From the NCBI RefSeq assembly GCF_000247695.1, contig NW_004624730.1:29438388-29502387 (forward strand): a DNA stretch of 64,000 bases, read 5' to 3'. Position numbers and translations under genes: made by a program. The DNA comes from Heterocephalus glaber (lineage: Eukaryota > Chordata > Mammalia > Rodentia > Bathyergidae). A model generated the notes under the pieces. That model did not search any database. It was not told the DNA's origin and saw only the letters and a list, made by a program, of their open reading frames with translations. Of this stretch, positions 22,466 to 34,989 are shown in pieces. The stretch's first letter is position 1. The number at the start of each line of letters is the position of its first letter.

Positions 22466-23900
22466 TGAAAAGTCCATCCTGACATGGCATAGAGAAAGGT
22501 AAGATAAAATGAACTGAATTACAATTTGGGTGGAAATATTTATTTTCCTCATGAACTATGCAATGCATCATCATCACAAGTGAGCACATGGAAAGGCACC
22601 TTTAAGTGGTACAAGAGTTCCATCAGTGTACCAAAGATATCTTCATCTCTTTTTGACTTCACTATTCTGAGTTTTTTTGTGTTTATACTCACAATTGTAT
22701 TTTTGAGTGCCAGTCAAATATTTGATGCTGGCAGAGATGGGTAGAGAAAAATAACTACATTTGAGTTTATTCCATTTTATGAGGAAAACAGTAGTAATCT
22801 CAAGAATTTTTACCAATAAATTTCTTATCTTGAATTTTCTAGAATACTGTCATAAGAAATTTTGCCATTGACAGTATTACAATGTCTTTCCTTAATAAAT
22901 AAAACATTAACAGGCAGCTAACATACATAGGATGTATACCTACAGCAATAACTTGTTAAATATTAATTCTGAAATAATTATTTTCTGGATAAATAAGTTC
23001 ATTGTTAATAGTAATTATATGGGTATACAGCTAAGTTGAATGTGTGTTCCCCAAAATTGTTTCTGTAACCTATAAAAACACCAAATGTGTTTTCTTCTTT
23101 GAAATAAATTAATTCATTCATGACTGGTACCTGATGTTGTTGCAACTTATCCATTCTCGGTGGTGGGAAAATGTGACAGTAACATGGACACCTAAAGGCA
23201 AACATCTTTTTTGAACAGATAGGTCGATACTCAACTGTCATCTATTATGTTTTCAGATCAAACAAATATTTTTCACAATTTAACTCAGTGACTATAAAAC
23301 ATTCAATAAATCATGACAGATCATCAATTTATTAAAATTCATGAAAGTAATATTTCAATAGTGTGAACTATGTCTTGATAAGGGTACAGACATAAAATTT
23401 CCAAACAAGGTGATTGTTGTGGAAGAAAAATCCCCCAATTCTAACCATGTAGAAATTCTATCTTCAGTATTTTCCGAAAACAAATTAAAACCTAGCTTTT
23501 CAAAAAGGCGTATTCATTTTACCATTATTGATGTAAAAATTTGGGAGACTCCCTAAATTTTTGTATTTTCCTTCTCTTCAACTTCAAATGACTGAGAACT
23601 AGTTTTAACTTAAGGATTATTCATCCTCTATATTTCTTTTTACCCCAGCTCCTGGAGTTAAGGTGGAGTTTGCCTTGTTCTTTGCTCCTTGCAGAGCATT
23701 CCTTTTAGTCCCTGTCTTGTTCAAATAACAGATTTATGCTTGCAGGGCAAATCTATGCAGTGCCTTGTTTGTGTACAATACTAAGCTAAAAATGGCTATA
23801 CATTATGAATAGTTGTGAAAAAAGTGTTGAATAGAAGAAACAGGAATAAAAGGGAGAGGACAATAATATTTACAATCTGGCACTTTATAAAAAAGCTTAC
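22466..23900. other. Intergenic, nothing recognised
   Basis: A+T-rich sequence downstream of AADAC. No exon or named repeat seen. Confidence 0.5.
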
Positions 23901-23998
23901 AGGGTAAGGGATGTAGCTTAGCCGCACAGTGCCTGCCTGCCAAAAGCAAGGCCCTGAGTTTGATTCCCAGTATTAAAAAAAAAGAAATAAAGAAAAAC
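23901..23998 (+). repeat. Older, diverged ID-type SINE
   Basis: GGGTAAGGGATGTAGCTTAG ... CTGAGTTTGATTCCCAGTA then an A-rich tail. More diverged than the other ID copies and with no clear flanking repeat. Confidence 0.75.
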
Positions 23999-24049
23999 AT
24001 GCATAAACATGCGTGTTATAAACATGCATAACGTCTCTTTCTTTTTCCA

Positions 24050-24520
24050 GTTACTGTGCTGAGCCTGAGTATCTCCAGCTCAAGTCTCAGAAGACCTTAT
24101 CTTTGACTTTCCTGTCAACTTCTCACTATTACATTGCTAATTACAGTACTAATTTAGATAACCCATTAATCATCCTAGAGTCCCAGTATCAGGCATGCTG
24201 TCTTCTAATAAGCTTGTTTAATTCCATGACTATAATGCTCTTGGGGCCATGTCCTAAAATGTATCATGACCAACAACTATGCCTTCTCCATAATTTCAGT
24301 ACTAAATCCTGAGCTTACTCAAGCTGTTTCCTCAATTTCAGAAATATTTGAGACTTTTGTAATTCACAAACACTTCACTTTTCCTTCCACTGCTTTCATA
24401 TAATTTCCACCCCTTACCAAAATATGTTCTATGATTAGAGAGAGTACTTTCTCTCATTTATATGATGAACTCTCTTGTCTCTGCTGATCTAGTGGTTACT
24501 CAAAAAGTGCACCCTTGAAT
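24050..24520 (-). repeat. Possible L2 fragment, antisense
   Basis: GAGCTTACTCAAGCTGTTTC and surrounding C/T-rich text resemble the antisense L2 3' region. Weak. Confidence 0.3.
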
Positions 24521-24976
24521 AAATCAATCTTTCTGCATACTCTGCATATGGGCAGCTAAAAATCTGCGAAGAAAAATAAGTGCTGAGATTTCCTTTCTTT
24601 AAACAAGAACACAGACCTGAAGTATGTCATTAATGATGCGAAGCAATCCGTCCATTCCACTGAGGGAAAAAAAATTGAACTCTACAAATTATTAGCCTGT
24701 ATGGATCGATGCATCATTGCACTCACCCATATAGTTCAGTCTCACCTCCTGCCATTATAAATGACCTAAGCATTTGTGTGCCTATGTACTAACATTGCTT
24801 GTTTTGATGTGTGCATTTGGTTCCATCCTATTTTAGATTCAGAGTATCATCATCTCAAGAGTTCTCTTCTTTCAATCTGTATCATTAATTTCTCCACTGG
24901 AATATTGCCATTAATGTATATATTTCAATTTTATATATCTTAAAAAATAATATTCTTCATTATCATTTCATCCTCA

Positions 24977-25080
24977 GGTTTCTTACATCTTTTCCACTTT
25001 CATAACATATTTTTAGATAGAGTTCTTAGGTTTCTTACTCTTTTTTCTACTTTCATAAAATACTCAGGTAGAGTTGTTTG
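24977..25080. repeat. Two-copy tandem duplication, 52-bp period
   Basis: GGTTTCTTA starts both units (24977 and 25029). Each continues with a (T)-rich stretch, CTACTTTCATAA-like text and AGATAGAGTT / AGGTAGAGTT. Imperfect copies. Flanking A+T-rich sequence is unassigned. Confidence 0.6.
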
Positions 25081-25234
25081 TTGTTGCTGTTTCTATCTCC
25101 TCTCACTGTGTTCTCCATTATCTCCACTTCCAATAGTCTTTCATTCCTTTTAACCTTAGACTTGAAATTGTTTTCTTTTTCCTGTATATAAAAAATTAAC
25201 CTCAACCCTTTATTTCCATACATGAAAATAACTT

Positions 25235-25560
25235 GAAAGGATCTATGAACCTAAATATGAAAGACTAAAACTATAAAACTTCAAGAAGAAATTATAAGGG
25301 AAAATGTTTATGAATTCGGGGTAGGCAAGAACTTCCTGGGATACAAAAAACATGATGTATAAAAGAAAAAAATTGATAAATGAGATTCCATCAAAATTTA
25401 GAACTTTAAATGACATTGTTAAAATGAAAAGTAGTCCTTAAACAGACCGTATTTACAATGCATATAACCTATGACCAGAATATATAAAGAACTCTTACAG
25501 CTCACTAATAGACAACCCAATTAAAAAGTAGACACAAGAAGATGATAAATAGCCAGTACA
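25235..25560 (+). mobile_element. Old L1 ORF2 fragment
   Basis: AACTTCAAGAAGAAATTATA, AAATGAGATTCCATCAAAAT and AACTCTTACAGCTCACTAAT appear in the order seen in L1 ORF2 downstream of the reverse transcriptase. No open frame remains. Confidence 0.65.
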
Positions 25561-26200
25561 GCACAAGGAATGGTGCGCAACTCTAGAATCAGAAAAATAC
25601 TAATCAGTACAATAACAGATTGAATTATACACTCATTAGGGAGATGAAGTTAAAAGTTTTAAAAGCATTGTCATGACTTTTTCTTTTTGTTGGAATCTCT
25701 CCCTTTGTGTTTAATTTGTCACACCCAATGGATTCATTCTGCTGGGCTTTCTGGAGTTGTCCTCTTTATCTGTTCCTAGGATATTGTCTAAAATTTTTTG
25801 GAGTGTTGGTTTGGTATTCATGAAGTTCCCAAGGTTCTCTTTATCATGAAAGTATCTTATTTCTCTATCAATTTTGAAAGATAGTTTTGCAGGGTACATC
25901 AATCTGGGTTGGAGGCTGTTTTCCTTTACAGCTTGAAATACATCACTCCAAGCTCTTCTTGCCTTGAGGGTTTGCATTGAGAAGTCTGCTGTGATTCTGA
26001 TGGACTTTCCTTTGTATGTGATTTGTTTCTTTTCTCTCACTGCTTGTAGAATTTTGTTCTTCTGTTGGGTGTCTGGAATCTTAACTATTATATGCCTATG
26101 TGTAGATTTTTTTTTGATCAAGGCTAAATTGGAGTCTTATATGCCTCACTTATCTGTATGTCAAGTTATTTTCCCCTGCTTGGGAAGTTTTCTGCCATCA

Positions 26201-26463
26201 CTTCTGTGAAGCTTTTTTTTTTTTTTTAATAGTTCTTTTATTGGTACATTTTAGGTATACAATTCGTTTACATTTATCATTGGGTGTTTGTACCTGTACA
26301 TGATATATCTTGGTTCTTATTTTTTTCCCCATTACTTGTGTGCCTTTCACCCCCTCCACCCTTCCCTATTTACATAGATTTCATTTCCATTTTTTTCTTT
26401 TCTCATAGTATTTCCTTTCCCTCTTTTCCTTTCCTCTTCCTCTCCCTTCTGTGAAGTTTTTTT
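26201..26463 (-). mobile_element. L1 3'-UTR fragment nested inside the L1 ORF1 copy
   Basis: About 230 bp of antisense L1 3' UTR (A-tail at left as a T-run, then TTTATTGGTACATTTTAGG, and a pyrimidine-rich stretch). Flanked by CTTCTGTGAAG(C/T)TTTTTTT at 26201-26218 and 26446-26463, so it inserted into ORF1 after that copy was already in place. Confidence 0.85.
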
Positions 26464-27031
26464 TATGTCATCTGCACTCTCTCCTCTTTCTTCCTTGACT
26501 CGAATCAGTCTTATGTTATTTTTCTTTGCATCGTCTAGCAGCTGCTGGATTGATTTCTAATGGTCCCTTACAGCTTTAAAGCAATTTTTCTTTTCCTGGT
26601 CACTAATTACAATCTTATCTTCTACATCTGAAATTCTGTCCTCACATTGGTTCATTCTGCTGCATAGACTTTCAATGGAGTTTTTAATCTCCTGGAAATC
26701 TGTTTGCATCTGTTTTATGGATTCCATTTGTTTCCTATGTTGGGATTCCATCATGTTCCTCAGATCTCCTATTTTTTATCTGTGTCCTCTGTAGATTTAT
26801 TAACCATGTCTTGTGCTATGGGCACAATCTTTGCTGTTATCTGAGAAATTATTACTGATTTCATTTTTTCCAGATCCTCTTTTGTTGCCAGTTCAGGGAA
26901 TCCAGGTGGTTGAGTATCAGATTGTTCCATCTCACTTCCCTTTGGGGTTGCTGTAGGTGATGTTTTTGAGGCTTGCTTACGTGTCTTCTCATTTCCACGG
27001 GGCAAGGGTGCTGCTGGCGCCCCCGTGGCTC

Positions 27032-27123
27032 GGCTCACCTCCTCTGCCCTAGGAGTGGATCAGCGGTGGGGGACCCTCCTCCTGGGCACTGGGATTGGCT
27101 CACCTCCTCTGCCCTAGGAGTGG
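27032..27123 (-). repeat. 65-bp-period direct repeat in L1 5' UTR-like sequence
   Basis: GGCTCACCTCCTCTGCCCTA followed by GGAGTGG occurs at 27032-27058 and again at 27097-27123, with different sequence between. Confidence 0.85.
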
Positions 27124-27159
27124 TGGAATGGTGATGGGGGTTGAAATTGTCTTAATAAG

Positions 27160-27540
27160 TGATATCTGTACATTGCCAAATTCAAGGGCCAATTTTCTGT
27201 CCTCGTCTTGCTTGTCCCACAACCAATGTTTGACCTGGCCAGTCTCTCACTTAAAGGACTTTTACTTGCCTTCAAGCCCCTCACATCTCCTTGATTTCCT
27301 GATTTCTCTGGGACACTCATTCTAAGTTCTACTTGTTGTTATCTATGTTCCCAGATCTCTTCTAAATGGAGTATTTCTGGTCTCAGGCTTCAGACCTCTT
27401 CTCTGTCTCTACTCACTTCTCTGTTCAGGTGCTTAATGGCCTCTATCCTGAAACCTCCAACTCACAAGTCCAGCCTGCTTGTCTGGTAACTATGATCACT
27501 TATCAGAGACCCCTGCTGAAGATCCTGATCTTCTGTTCAG
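27160..27540 (-). repeat. L2 LINE ORF-3' region, antisense
   Basis: ACATTGCCAAATTCAAGGGC, CAATTTTCTGTCCTCGTCTT and CAGACCTCTTCTCTGTCTCT appear in the same order and spacing as in antisense L2. Diverged. Confidence 0.6.
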
Positions 27541-27960
27541 TGCTATGACACATGGCAAGAAGAAAGACTTAGAATTAAAGAGACAGAGCTCGGGGAACTG
27601 GGATGACCAGTGCTTGAACAAGCAAAGGCCCTGAAAACCAGAACCTTTGATATTTACTGGTGACAATCATTGTTGCGTTAAGGTGAGGGGGCTATTTCTG
27701 GCTGGTAATCATACATTGTTGATGCAGGCAAGGCTTATAAAAGAAGAAACAAAGCATTCTTGTGTTAGGCTGGGAACAGAATTTGGGTAAGAGTCATTCT
27801 GACCTCGGTTGTGTGCTATCTCATATGCCTTGGTGAGACTAACTTCTTAAAATAAGCCAATTGTGGGGTTAACTCTTCATAGCTTGCACTGCTTATAGTT
27901 TGCTTTGGGCATAATCAGTGGGGCAGTAGTCCCCTGCAGCCACTTCCTGTAAAAAGGATG
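27541..27960 (-). mobile_element. Possible antisense LTR, family not identified
   Basis: G+C-richer than its flanks. On the minus strand it holds a TATA-like TTTTATAAGCC and ends TCTTTCTTCTTGCCATGTG with CA. It directly follows the L2 piece. Structure suggests an ERV LTR, but this is not proven. Confidence 0.35.
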
Positions 27961-28179
27961 AATTTTCAGCACATTTAAAAGATTTTTTTTTGTCTTCTAC
28001 AATAAATATTCTTTTGACATAATAAGGTTTTGTTAACCTTAATATGTCATTTTTATGATTTCTTTGGGAATTTTTGGCATGCCTCTATACCCATATATTA
28101 GCACTAATCCTCACTATTTTTTAAGGAGTTTTAGAGCAAGACATTTTGTTAAGTATTTGTCTTGCATGAGCATGTAGGA

Positions 28180-28375
28180 TAGAATGGCAGTTTTCAACAT
28201 TTTATTAGCCTCACATAGGGAGCTTGCTATAAACACACACCTGGGATCCAACCCAGGATTTCTGACTTGAGATGTCCAGCTTGGAACCCAAATCATTTAT
28301 ATTTTCCATAAGTTCCTGAGTAACTAGTTCACCTGGTTCAATGATCATAAATTAGTAGCTCTCAGTTTTGGGGTT
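28180..28375 (+). repeat. MER5-type DNA transposon fragment
   Basis: GGGAGCTTGCTATAAACACA, GGATTTCTGACTTGAG and CATAAGTTCCTGAGTAAC follow the MER5A consensus order. Non-autonomous hAT element, old. Confidence 0.55.
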
Positions 28376-28439
28376 TCTTCAAATTTAAATTTAGTGGCGA
28401 ATAAAAATCATTAGTAAGGTTAATACAATCACACCAAGT

Positions 28440-28930
28440 CTTCTTCCTTCAGAAGACCTGAGGGTGACTCCAAAGTATCTTGGAATAAAATCAGTGAGTA
28501 GCACAGATAAACAAATGTGTTAAGTACTTCAGGAAATATTCACAGATAATGATTTTGTTGTCCAGGTAGAACAAAAGCAGCAATGTGCCTGCAAAATGCT
28601 TCACTGGAGATTCAACATTTGTACTAAATTTTGAAGAGCATTCAGGAGTGTCTCAACTTGAGGGCAGTTGGAGAAAGCATTTAAAACATGAGGGGCAATG
28701 CCCCCCAAACCCTGGAGATGGTTAGCCACATCATTGACTTCATGCGGAAAAATGGATTGGCAGGGAAGTTGCATGGAAAAGCAGAGTCATGAGAAGCTTG
28801 AGTGGCTTAGTCAAATACCCTGAATGCTGCCTTGAAAGGCTCTGGGAGCAATGTAAGATTTATATTAGTGAGGTCCATGACAGGATCTTTACGATCACAG
28901 TGTGGAAGACAGACTGTTGTTATACCAAAA
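28440..28930 (+). repeat. Probable L2 3' fragment
   Basis: TTGAAGAGCATTCAGGAGTG and GAGGGGCAATGCCCCCCAAA lie in purine-rich text resembling L2 3' sequence. The open frame at 28789-29010 lies partly in it and shows no protein family signature. Confidence 0.4.
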
Positions 28931-29082
28931 GGAAGCAGAATGTTCCTGTAGATCCTGTAGATTCCTTAGATGTTCCTGTAGTGATCATGCAGCCTGAGAA
29001 GCTGCAATAATGACTAGAATTGTGTTTCTGAGGATGTAAGAATTTCAAGAGGCAGGGAGTAATCTGTTTCATTAATGTCAAA

Positions 29083-29195
29083 AATAAGATGGTTGGGGCC
29101 GGGGATTTAGCTCAGTGGTTTTGTCGCCTGCTGCGCAAGTGCAAGGACCTGAGTTCGATTCCCAGTACCAAAAGAAAAAAAATAATAAGATGATT
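29083..29195 (+). repeat. ID-type SINE with 12-bp target-site duplication
   Basis: Core at 29095-29183 (GGGGCCGGGGATTTAGCTCA ... CAGTACC). Direct repeat AATAAGATG(G/A)TT at 29083-29094 and 29184-29195. Confidence 0.94.
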
Positions 29196-31036
29196 AAAAT
29201 CTAAGATAGGTTACAAAAGTATATTTCATAAGTCAATAACTTTCCATGTTTTCCTATTATCTTCCCTGAGCCTTAAAGCATTGTGATTTAATCAAGACAT
29301 TTTTCTTTTTTTCTATTTTCCTGCCACAGGCCAGTAATCTCATATTACTGTCATAAATAGTACATTCAATTCCTTTATGTTGAAGCCATATCCCAAACTA
29401 GTTAGTCTGAATCTCTGGAGGTAAGTCACAAGGATCAATATATTTTATGTGCAAGAGGGTTAAGAAACTCTGTTTTAGAATGAGGAATATTCCTTGTTCA
29501 CACACAGATTTTCAATCCCTTTAAATGATTAAATTTCTCACTGATAAAATTTCAAACTTCTAGAGCACTTACTATATGTCATATCCTAATTTAGAAAATA
29601 AATATCTTGAAGAACCCTAGATAATAGTACATAACTGAGTATATAAATATGTTTGTGACTACTTATCTAATTACCAAGATTTCCCTAGGCAAATAGTAAT
29701 ATTAATTAATATTTTGCAGAGAAGGGGAAGGAAAGAATGTAAATTATGTGGGTTTCCAAGACAACATGCCAAACAAATGCCAGACCTGAAATAAATGCTA
29801 GTTAGGTCAGCTAGGCTCTGCTATCAGTTGCTTCAAGAAATTAGAGACCACTCTTTGCTTTTTTTAGGGAGGGTGTTAGGAAGAGGAGAGAAACTGAGTA
29901 ATAGAAAAATCACTTTAAGAATAAAACATCTATTTGAATAGGTTATTTCAGGCAAGTCTCAAAGTTTTTGGGATTCCCCTAAATATCCAAAGCCCTATTG
30001 TGGATAGTGAGACATGTTGTTAAACAAAAGTTATTTATATTTAGTTTTTTGCCTTAAAATCTAATCAACATACTCCTAACATAATTCTGATGTGCCTCAA
30101 TAATGTTAAGAACTGTTATTATTTTGGAAAAGATTTCCTGAAAATTGTAGTAGATATTTCTACAATACTACAATACTAGGCTTAGCCTGGTCCTTTCCCT
30201 AAGTGCATATATTGGACAAAGCATAGGAGGAATTTTGACATGCACACTTTGCCAGTGAAAGGGAAGGTGTTCAGGCATTTAGAAACTCACCAGATGATAG
30301 AGGAACCTGAGGTATGGAAATCAGAAAAAGATTTGGATTTTCCATGGACCAGGGAATAATCTACTTATCAGTCAATCAAAAGAAAGCATTGTGGAAAAAT
30401 CTACACAGTGGAAGCTGTTCCACCTAGAATGCTTCAGCTCAAGAAAACAAGCAAATGAATGAAAAAAGAAAAAACAATTCTTTCTAATCACATCAAAAAA
30501 TATCACTAAATGTTTATTGTGCTGGATAACTTATTTCTATTTTTTTGATCTTTAAAACTTCATATTTTGGCATGTTTCTTTTCACATTTGTTGTATTTTA
30601 CTGTTGTAAACAGAATCTTCTTACCTTTACTTTAGATAGAATTATCCTTCTAGGATGAGTATTCTCAATTTCTTTCTCTTGACATCAAGAAAAGACTGAT
30701 TAGAGCTGGCACGTTATAAATTTCAAACTGTTTGGTCACAAAAAAACCAAAAAAATTCAACACTACTGAAACCATTTATCGTTGAAATATTAATCTTTGT
30801 AATTGTTATAAAAATTAATGCATTGACTAAGGTTAATACTACTCTATTTTTCTTGAACATAAAATATCAGAATAAATTAATTAATGCAAAATAATGAATT
30901 AAAAACAATGTCAATTTATTCTTCCACCATATTGCATGAATTCAACAATTTTTCTTCTCTTAGAAGAAAATAAAAGGTGATAAAGTCAAATCAGTTCAGA
31001 TTTTGAGTTAAATTTTCCAATATTATGTAAAGAGTC
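29196..31036. other. Intergenic, largely unassigned
   Basis: A+T-rich. A possible old MER5-like piece at about 29390-29480. Otherwise nothing recognised. Confidence 0.45.
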
Positions 31037-31148
31037 AGTGAAATTTCTTTCTTTTTTTTTGGATCGGGGGATTGAACTTGGGTCCTTGTGCTTGCAAGGC
31101 AGGCAGCGAAACCGCTGAGCTAAATCCCTGGCCCAGTGAAATTTCTTT
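31037..31148 (-). repeat. ID-type SINE, antisense, with 14-bp target-site duplication
   Basis: Core at 31051-31134 (GATCGGGGGATTGAACTTGG ... TAAATCCCTGGCCC). Direct repeat AGTGAAATTTCTTT at 31037-31050 and 31135-31148, exact. Confidence 0.95.
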
Positions 31149-31230
31149 CATGTAGGAAAAAGTAAGATAAAATTTATTACTAAGATAATTCAGTTCAAAT
31201 GTAGCTTTCCATCAGAGTTAAAAGCAAATA

Positions 31231-31355
31231 CAGGCAGGGAAGGGGGAAAAAATAAGAACCAAGAGAGTATGTAAAGTGCATGTCTCCAATGATGAATGTC
31301 ACTATATTGTACACCTAATATATACCAATGAAAGGATATACAAAAAATAAATAAA
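31231..31355 (+). mobile_element. Short L1 3'-UTR end
   Basis: AAAAAATAAGAACCAAGAGA ... TGAATGTCACTATATTGTAC ... TATACCAATGAAAGG then an A-rich tail. Only the last ~120 bp of the L1 3' UTR. Confidence 0.75.
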
Positions 31356-34300
31356 TCAATCTACATAAACTACTACTACTCTCCAGACTCCCAGAAACCT
31401 CCAGCAAAAAAAAAAAAAAAAGCAATTGCAGATGGAGAAATTATTTTCTTTCATTTGTTCAAAGTCTGCCCCCGTGTGGTAGCTAAGAATATGTTAGCCA
31501 GCATAAACTAAATGTTAGTTACATAATAGCCTTATACTATACAGCCAATAAAATTATATTCAATTTATTTTAATTTGGAGTTGCAAAATAATATCAATGC
31601 TTGCTCTAATTGAATAAAATATTTCAAATTAGAAATAAATACCTTAGAGCCATTTCTGAATAAATTGAAAGTATTATCTTTAATTCCTGAAATTTGAAGT
31701 ATGAAATTACTACATAAACTATATACTTATATTTATTTCAATACCTTTGATATATATGAACTTTATTGAAGTCAGAACTATAAAGCATCTGTGAAAAATT
31801 ATCTGAAGCAATAAGGTAGAGGCTTTTTGCATTCATTTAGTAATATCCTATGGTAAGATTTTAAAACCATTTGATACCATTTTATAAAAATAAACCAAGT
31901 TATTGTTACCTGAGAGAGGAAGAATGTGTAAATACTATAGCTTACAGTAGTTGGAAATCACCAACAGAGAAAATGCAAACCAAATCTTGATTCCAATAAA
32001 GATGATGTCATCCCTTTATTTGTTTCTATGTTTAATGCAAATAGCTTCAAGTTGTAAAATATGTCCAGGGCATATTTTGATAACTAATAAGTAAATATTG
32101 CTTATATATTTTAAGTTCTTAAAGTTTGAACGTTTAAACAAACAACTTCTGAATTACAATATTATTAACCAATAATATATTTGATTTAGTTTTTATTCCT
32201 TATTCCACATTTTTTCATTTTATCTTCTACATAACAGCTCTTCTATCATGTAGGGAATATGTTTCTTTTTCACTTTTAGTGAGGTAATGGATATTTATGT
32301 TTCTGGCTTTGAATTTATAAATGGTTTTTTAAATAAGAGAAAAAATAAACAAAAACACTATCATTGATTCAAATGATATTTTCTGAAATAGTGTCCCAAG
32401 ATTCAGTAAATTTAACCTTTAAAAGAAGTATATTATGTTAATTCAAAAATGATAGTTAAAGGAAACTAGATGGGTACAAACTATATAATATGTTTATACA
32501 AGTGCCCATATATATGCATGAACTTCTACATTATGTTTTATCAGGTCCTGCCCATAACTCTTTGGTGATATTAGATAAGACCCTTCACCTGAGACTTAAC
32601 TTTTTACACTTTCAAAATGATAATGTATAAATTGGTCAATATTTTCTAACTGGAGTCTACAAATCTAAGCATTATAATTATGACAAAGCAATGTTTATAT
32701 ATTTTATTTTCATTACTGTGGTAATCTGAACATAAATTTAATTGTGGGTTATTCAGATGACTACTTTATAACTGTCAGGCACATGTCTGATGCCAAAACC
32801 TGAGAGGTTTTGAAGTTTTAATTTCTCAATATATATTTCACAAATCTTAATCCTTAAAGTTTTTGTGATTGTCCACTACTGCTCAAATATGAACATGTAT
32901 TAGAAGCTCAGTTCTAATGTATGCTCAAATTATCTTCAGCATTTAATTTTTGCTTTAAAATATAATACTCATTTGTGTTAAATGTAGCTACCCAGCAGAA
33001 GGCAATATACTGCAAAAAAAAAAGATTTTTTTCTATAATTTTTGAAGACTCAGGTCGTACAAGGATTTCAAAACAAGCAAACCAATCTAGGAGGCCATAA
33101 AACAGGTGATATCGGAAGCCAAGTTGCAACAGTGTTTGCAAAAGAAACATCAACTTTGAAGAAATTCTTGCTAACATTTCTAGCAAAATAATGTTAATCT
33201 TTAAGGCTCTTTTGTCAAGGTGTGAAGAAGGGATCTCATAAATGAAAACCAAAAAAAACAAAGCTTTCGTGAAACATTCTAACACAAGGAATGTGAAAAG
33301 TTTAAAGAAATAGCCTTCTTAAAGCACAAAAGTTTCTCCAATAGTGCTTCAAAGTAATTAAGTTTATGCAAAGATAACTTTAAGAATGAATAAATTGCAC
33401 ATTAAGAGCAATTAACCAAAACACAGACTGCTTGATGATCAGTTTCAGAATAAACATACTTTGAAGGTAAAGATGATACAGAGTATTTGATTAGTTAGTC
33501 AGAAAGCTCCAGACAGATAAAATAGATCACCCTAGAAAGACAAATGTTGACTGGGCTTTCAATACATATTTATTTTATTTAGTTTATTACTAAAATGATC
33601 TATTAATAAAAATTATAACTTCAAAATCAGTTTCTATTAACAAATACATAAAAATCTACAGAGTTAAGATCACATGAGAAAAAAAGAATTCAAAAGTTAA
33701 GTGCAGTATTCTTATTTAGGAACCAATGTAATTAGATACCAAATTATTACTTTATTAGTGTTACTTACTTGATCTGATTATTTGTGTTATATTTATTTAA
33801 TCTGATAATTATTTATATATTTATTTAGTCTGATAATGTATAACATGACAATAATTATATTGCCAAAATATTTTAGGGTTTAATTTTTTCATTAAGCATT
33901 TATCATTAATCAAAAATTCTTAACTGAATAAATATTTTATTATAATATATCTTGTTATCTTACAATTTCTTTCTTTGCATATACATTTAATCTGGACACA
34001 TGGTAGAGGGGATATATTTCTAATCAACATGAAATTGTAACTTTAGGATGAATTTTATATTTCTTTACAAATGCACACTTAAATCTTTAAAAAGTTTTAA
34101 TGACTCCATATAGTCATTCCTGAGTAGACACCCTGAAATAAAACAAAACCTCAATTTAAAACAAAGCTGGATCTACCCCTTCTTTTATCCCAACAATAGA
34201 AAAGTAATCAGTTTGAACACCTTTGCAGAAAAGCTACATCAGATCTAGAGGTCAAAAACAAACCGATAAACAGGCCCTGTGTTTTATTATGACATTAGCA

Positions 34301-34625
34301 GAATTAAAAGAGAAAGCAAACGTCTTTCTGCTTTCACAGTACATGAAATTGGAAGTAACAGCTGGTTGTGCCTTCCTGAACCCATCTATTATATATGTGA
34401 TTGCCTAGTATCATAGTGGAGAAAAACCCTTTCCATAAATTGAGCCAAAAGCACATAGAGAGAAGGGGACTGCTTATCCTTTCTGGGACTCCTTGCTGAG
34501 TCCTGTTTCATCTGTAGCAATATTCTCCTTTGGCTCAGGGAAATGTCTTGAAATTTTGATAATTTGTATAAAAGAGCTTTGATCTTGCTATGTCTATGGG
34601 CCACCTATATAATTAACTTTAGTTA
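31356..34625. other. Intergenic desert, unassigned
   Basis: Very A+T-rich. A possible MIR-like piece at 32570-32640. A 123-codon minus-strand open frame at 33285-32914 has no family signature I recognise and sits in A+T-rich sequence, so it is probably chance. Confidence 0.45.
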
Positions 34626-34631
34626 CATTTT

Positions 34632-34720
34632 CTTTTTTTTTTTTGGTACCAGGCATCAAACTCAGGACCTCGCACTTGTGAAGCAGGCAGCAGACCCAGT
34701 GAGCTAAATTCCTAGCTCTT
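34632..34720 (-). repeat. ID-type SINE, antisense, plus a truncated second copy
   Basis: GGTACCAGGCATCAAACTCA ... GAGCTAAATTCCTAGCTC after a T-run. A second antisense ID start (TTCCCAGGATCGAACTTAG) at about 34749-34785 is cut short. Confidence 0.85.
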
Positions 34721-34989
34721 AAGATTTTTCTCTGTCTGTAGGTTGGCTCTTTTTTTTCTTTTTGTTCCCAGGATCGAACTTAGCATTTTCTATTAATTGT
34801 TAGCAAGTTAAGTATATTTTTTCTTTAAAAAGGAAAAAATGTAAATGAGACAAATATCAACCACCACAAACATAATGAAACCAATAAATAATAAATAACA
34901 TCTGAATTTTGGATTATAAATGTTCTGAGCCATAGTCTCACACTTTTTTTAAAACGGGTAGGAGTAAATGTTAGGGAATATTCAAAACT

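Larger units (their letters stand above)
25682..27130 (-). pseudogene. L1 ORF1-only copy (5' UTR and ORF1, disrupted; no ORF2)
   Basis: Minus-strand L1 ORF1. The N-terminal part is at 27038-26769, the coiled-coil part at 26754-26557, and the C-terminal RNA-binding part at 26121-25711, recognisable by RRAWSDVFQ and LQPRLMYPAKLSFK. L1 ORF1p is the trimeric nucleic-acid chaperone of the retrotransposition RNP. This copy is dead. A 1-bp shift lies in an A-run near 26770, a nonsense codon follows RDH at about 26557, and an L1 3'-UTR insertion splits it at 26212-26445. Upstream (27000-27130) is G+C-rich 5'-UTR-like sequence. The homology ends just past the ORF1 stop next to an A-rich stretch (minus strand), with no ORF2. 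Confidence 0.8.

Noticed and set aside
32914..33285. 123-codon minus-strand open frame
   Set aside because: No family signature, A+T-rich composition, no splice or promoter context. Probably chance.
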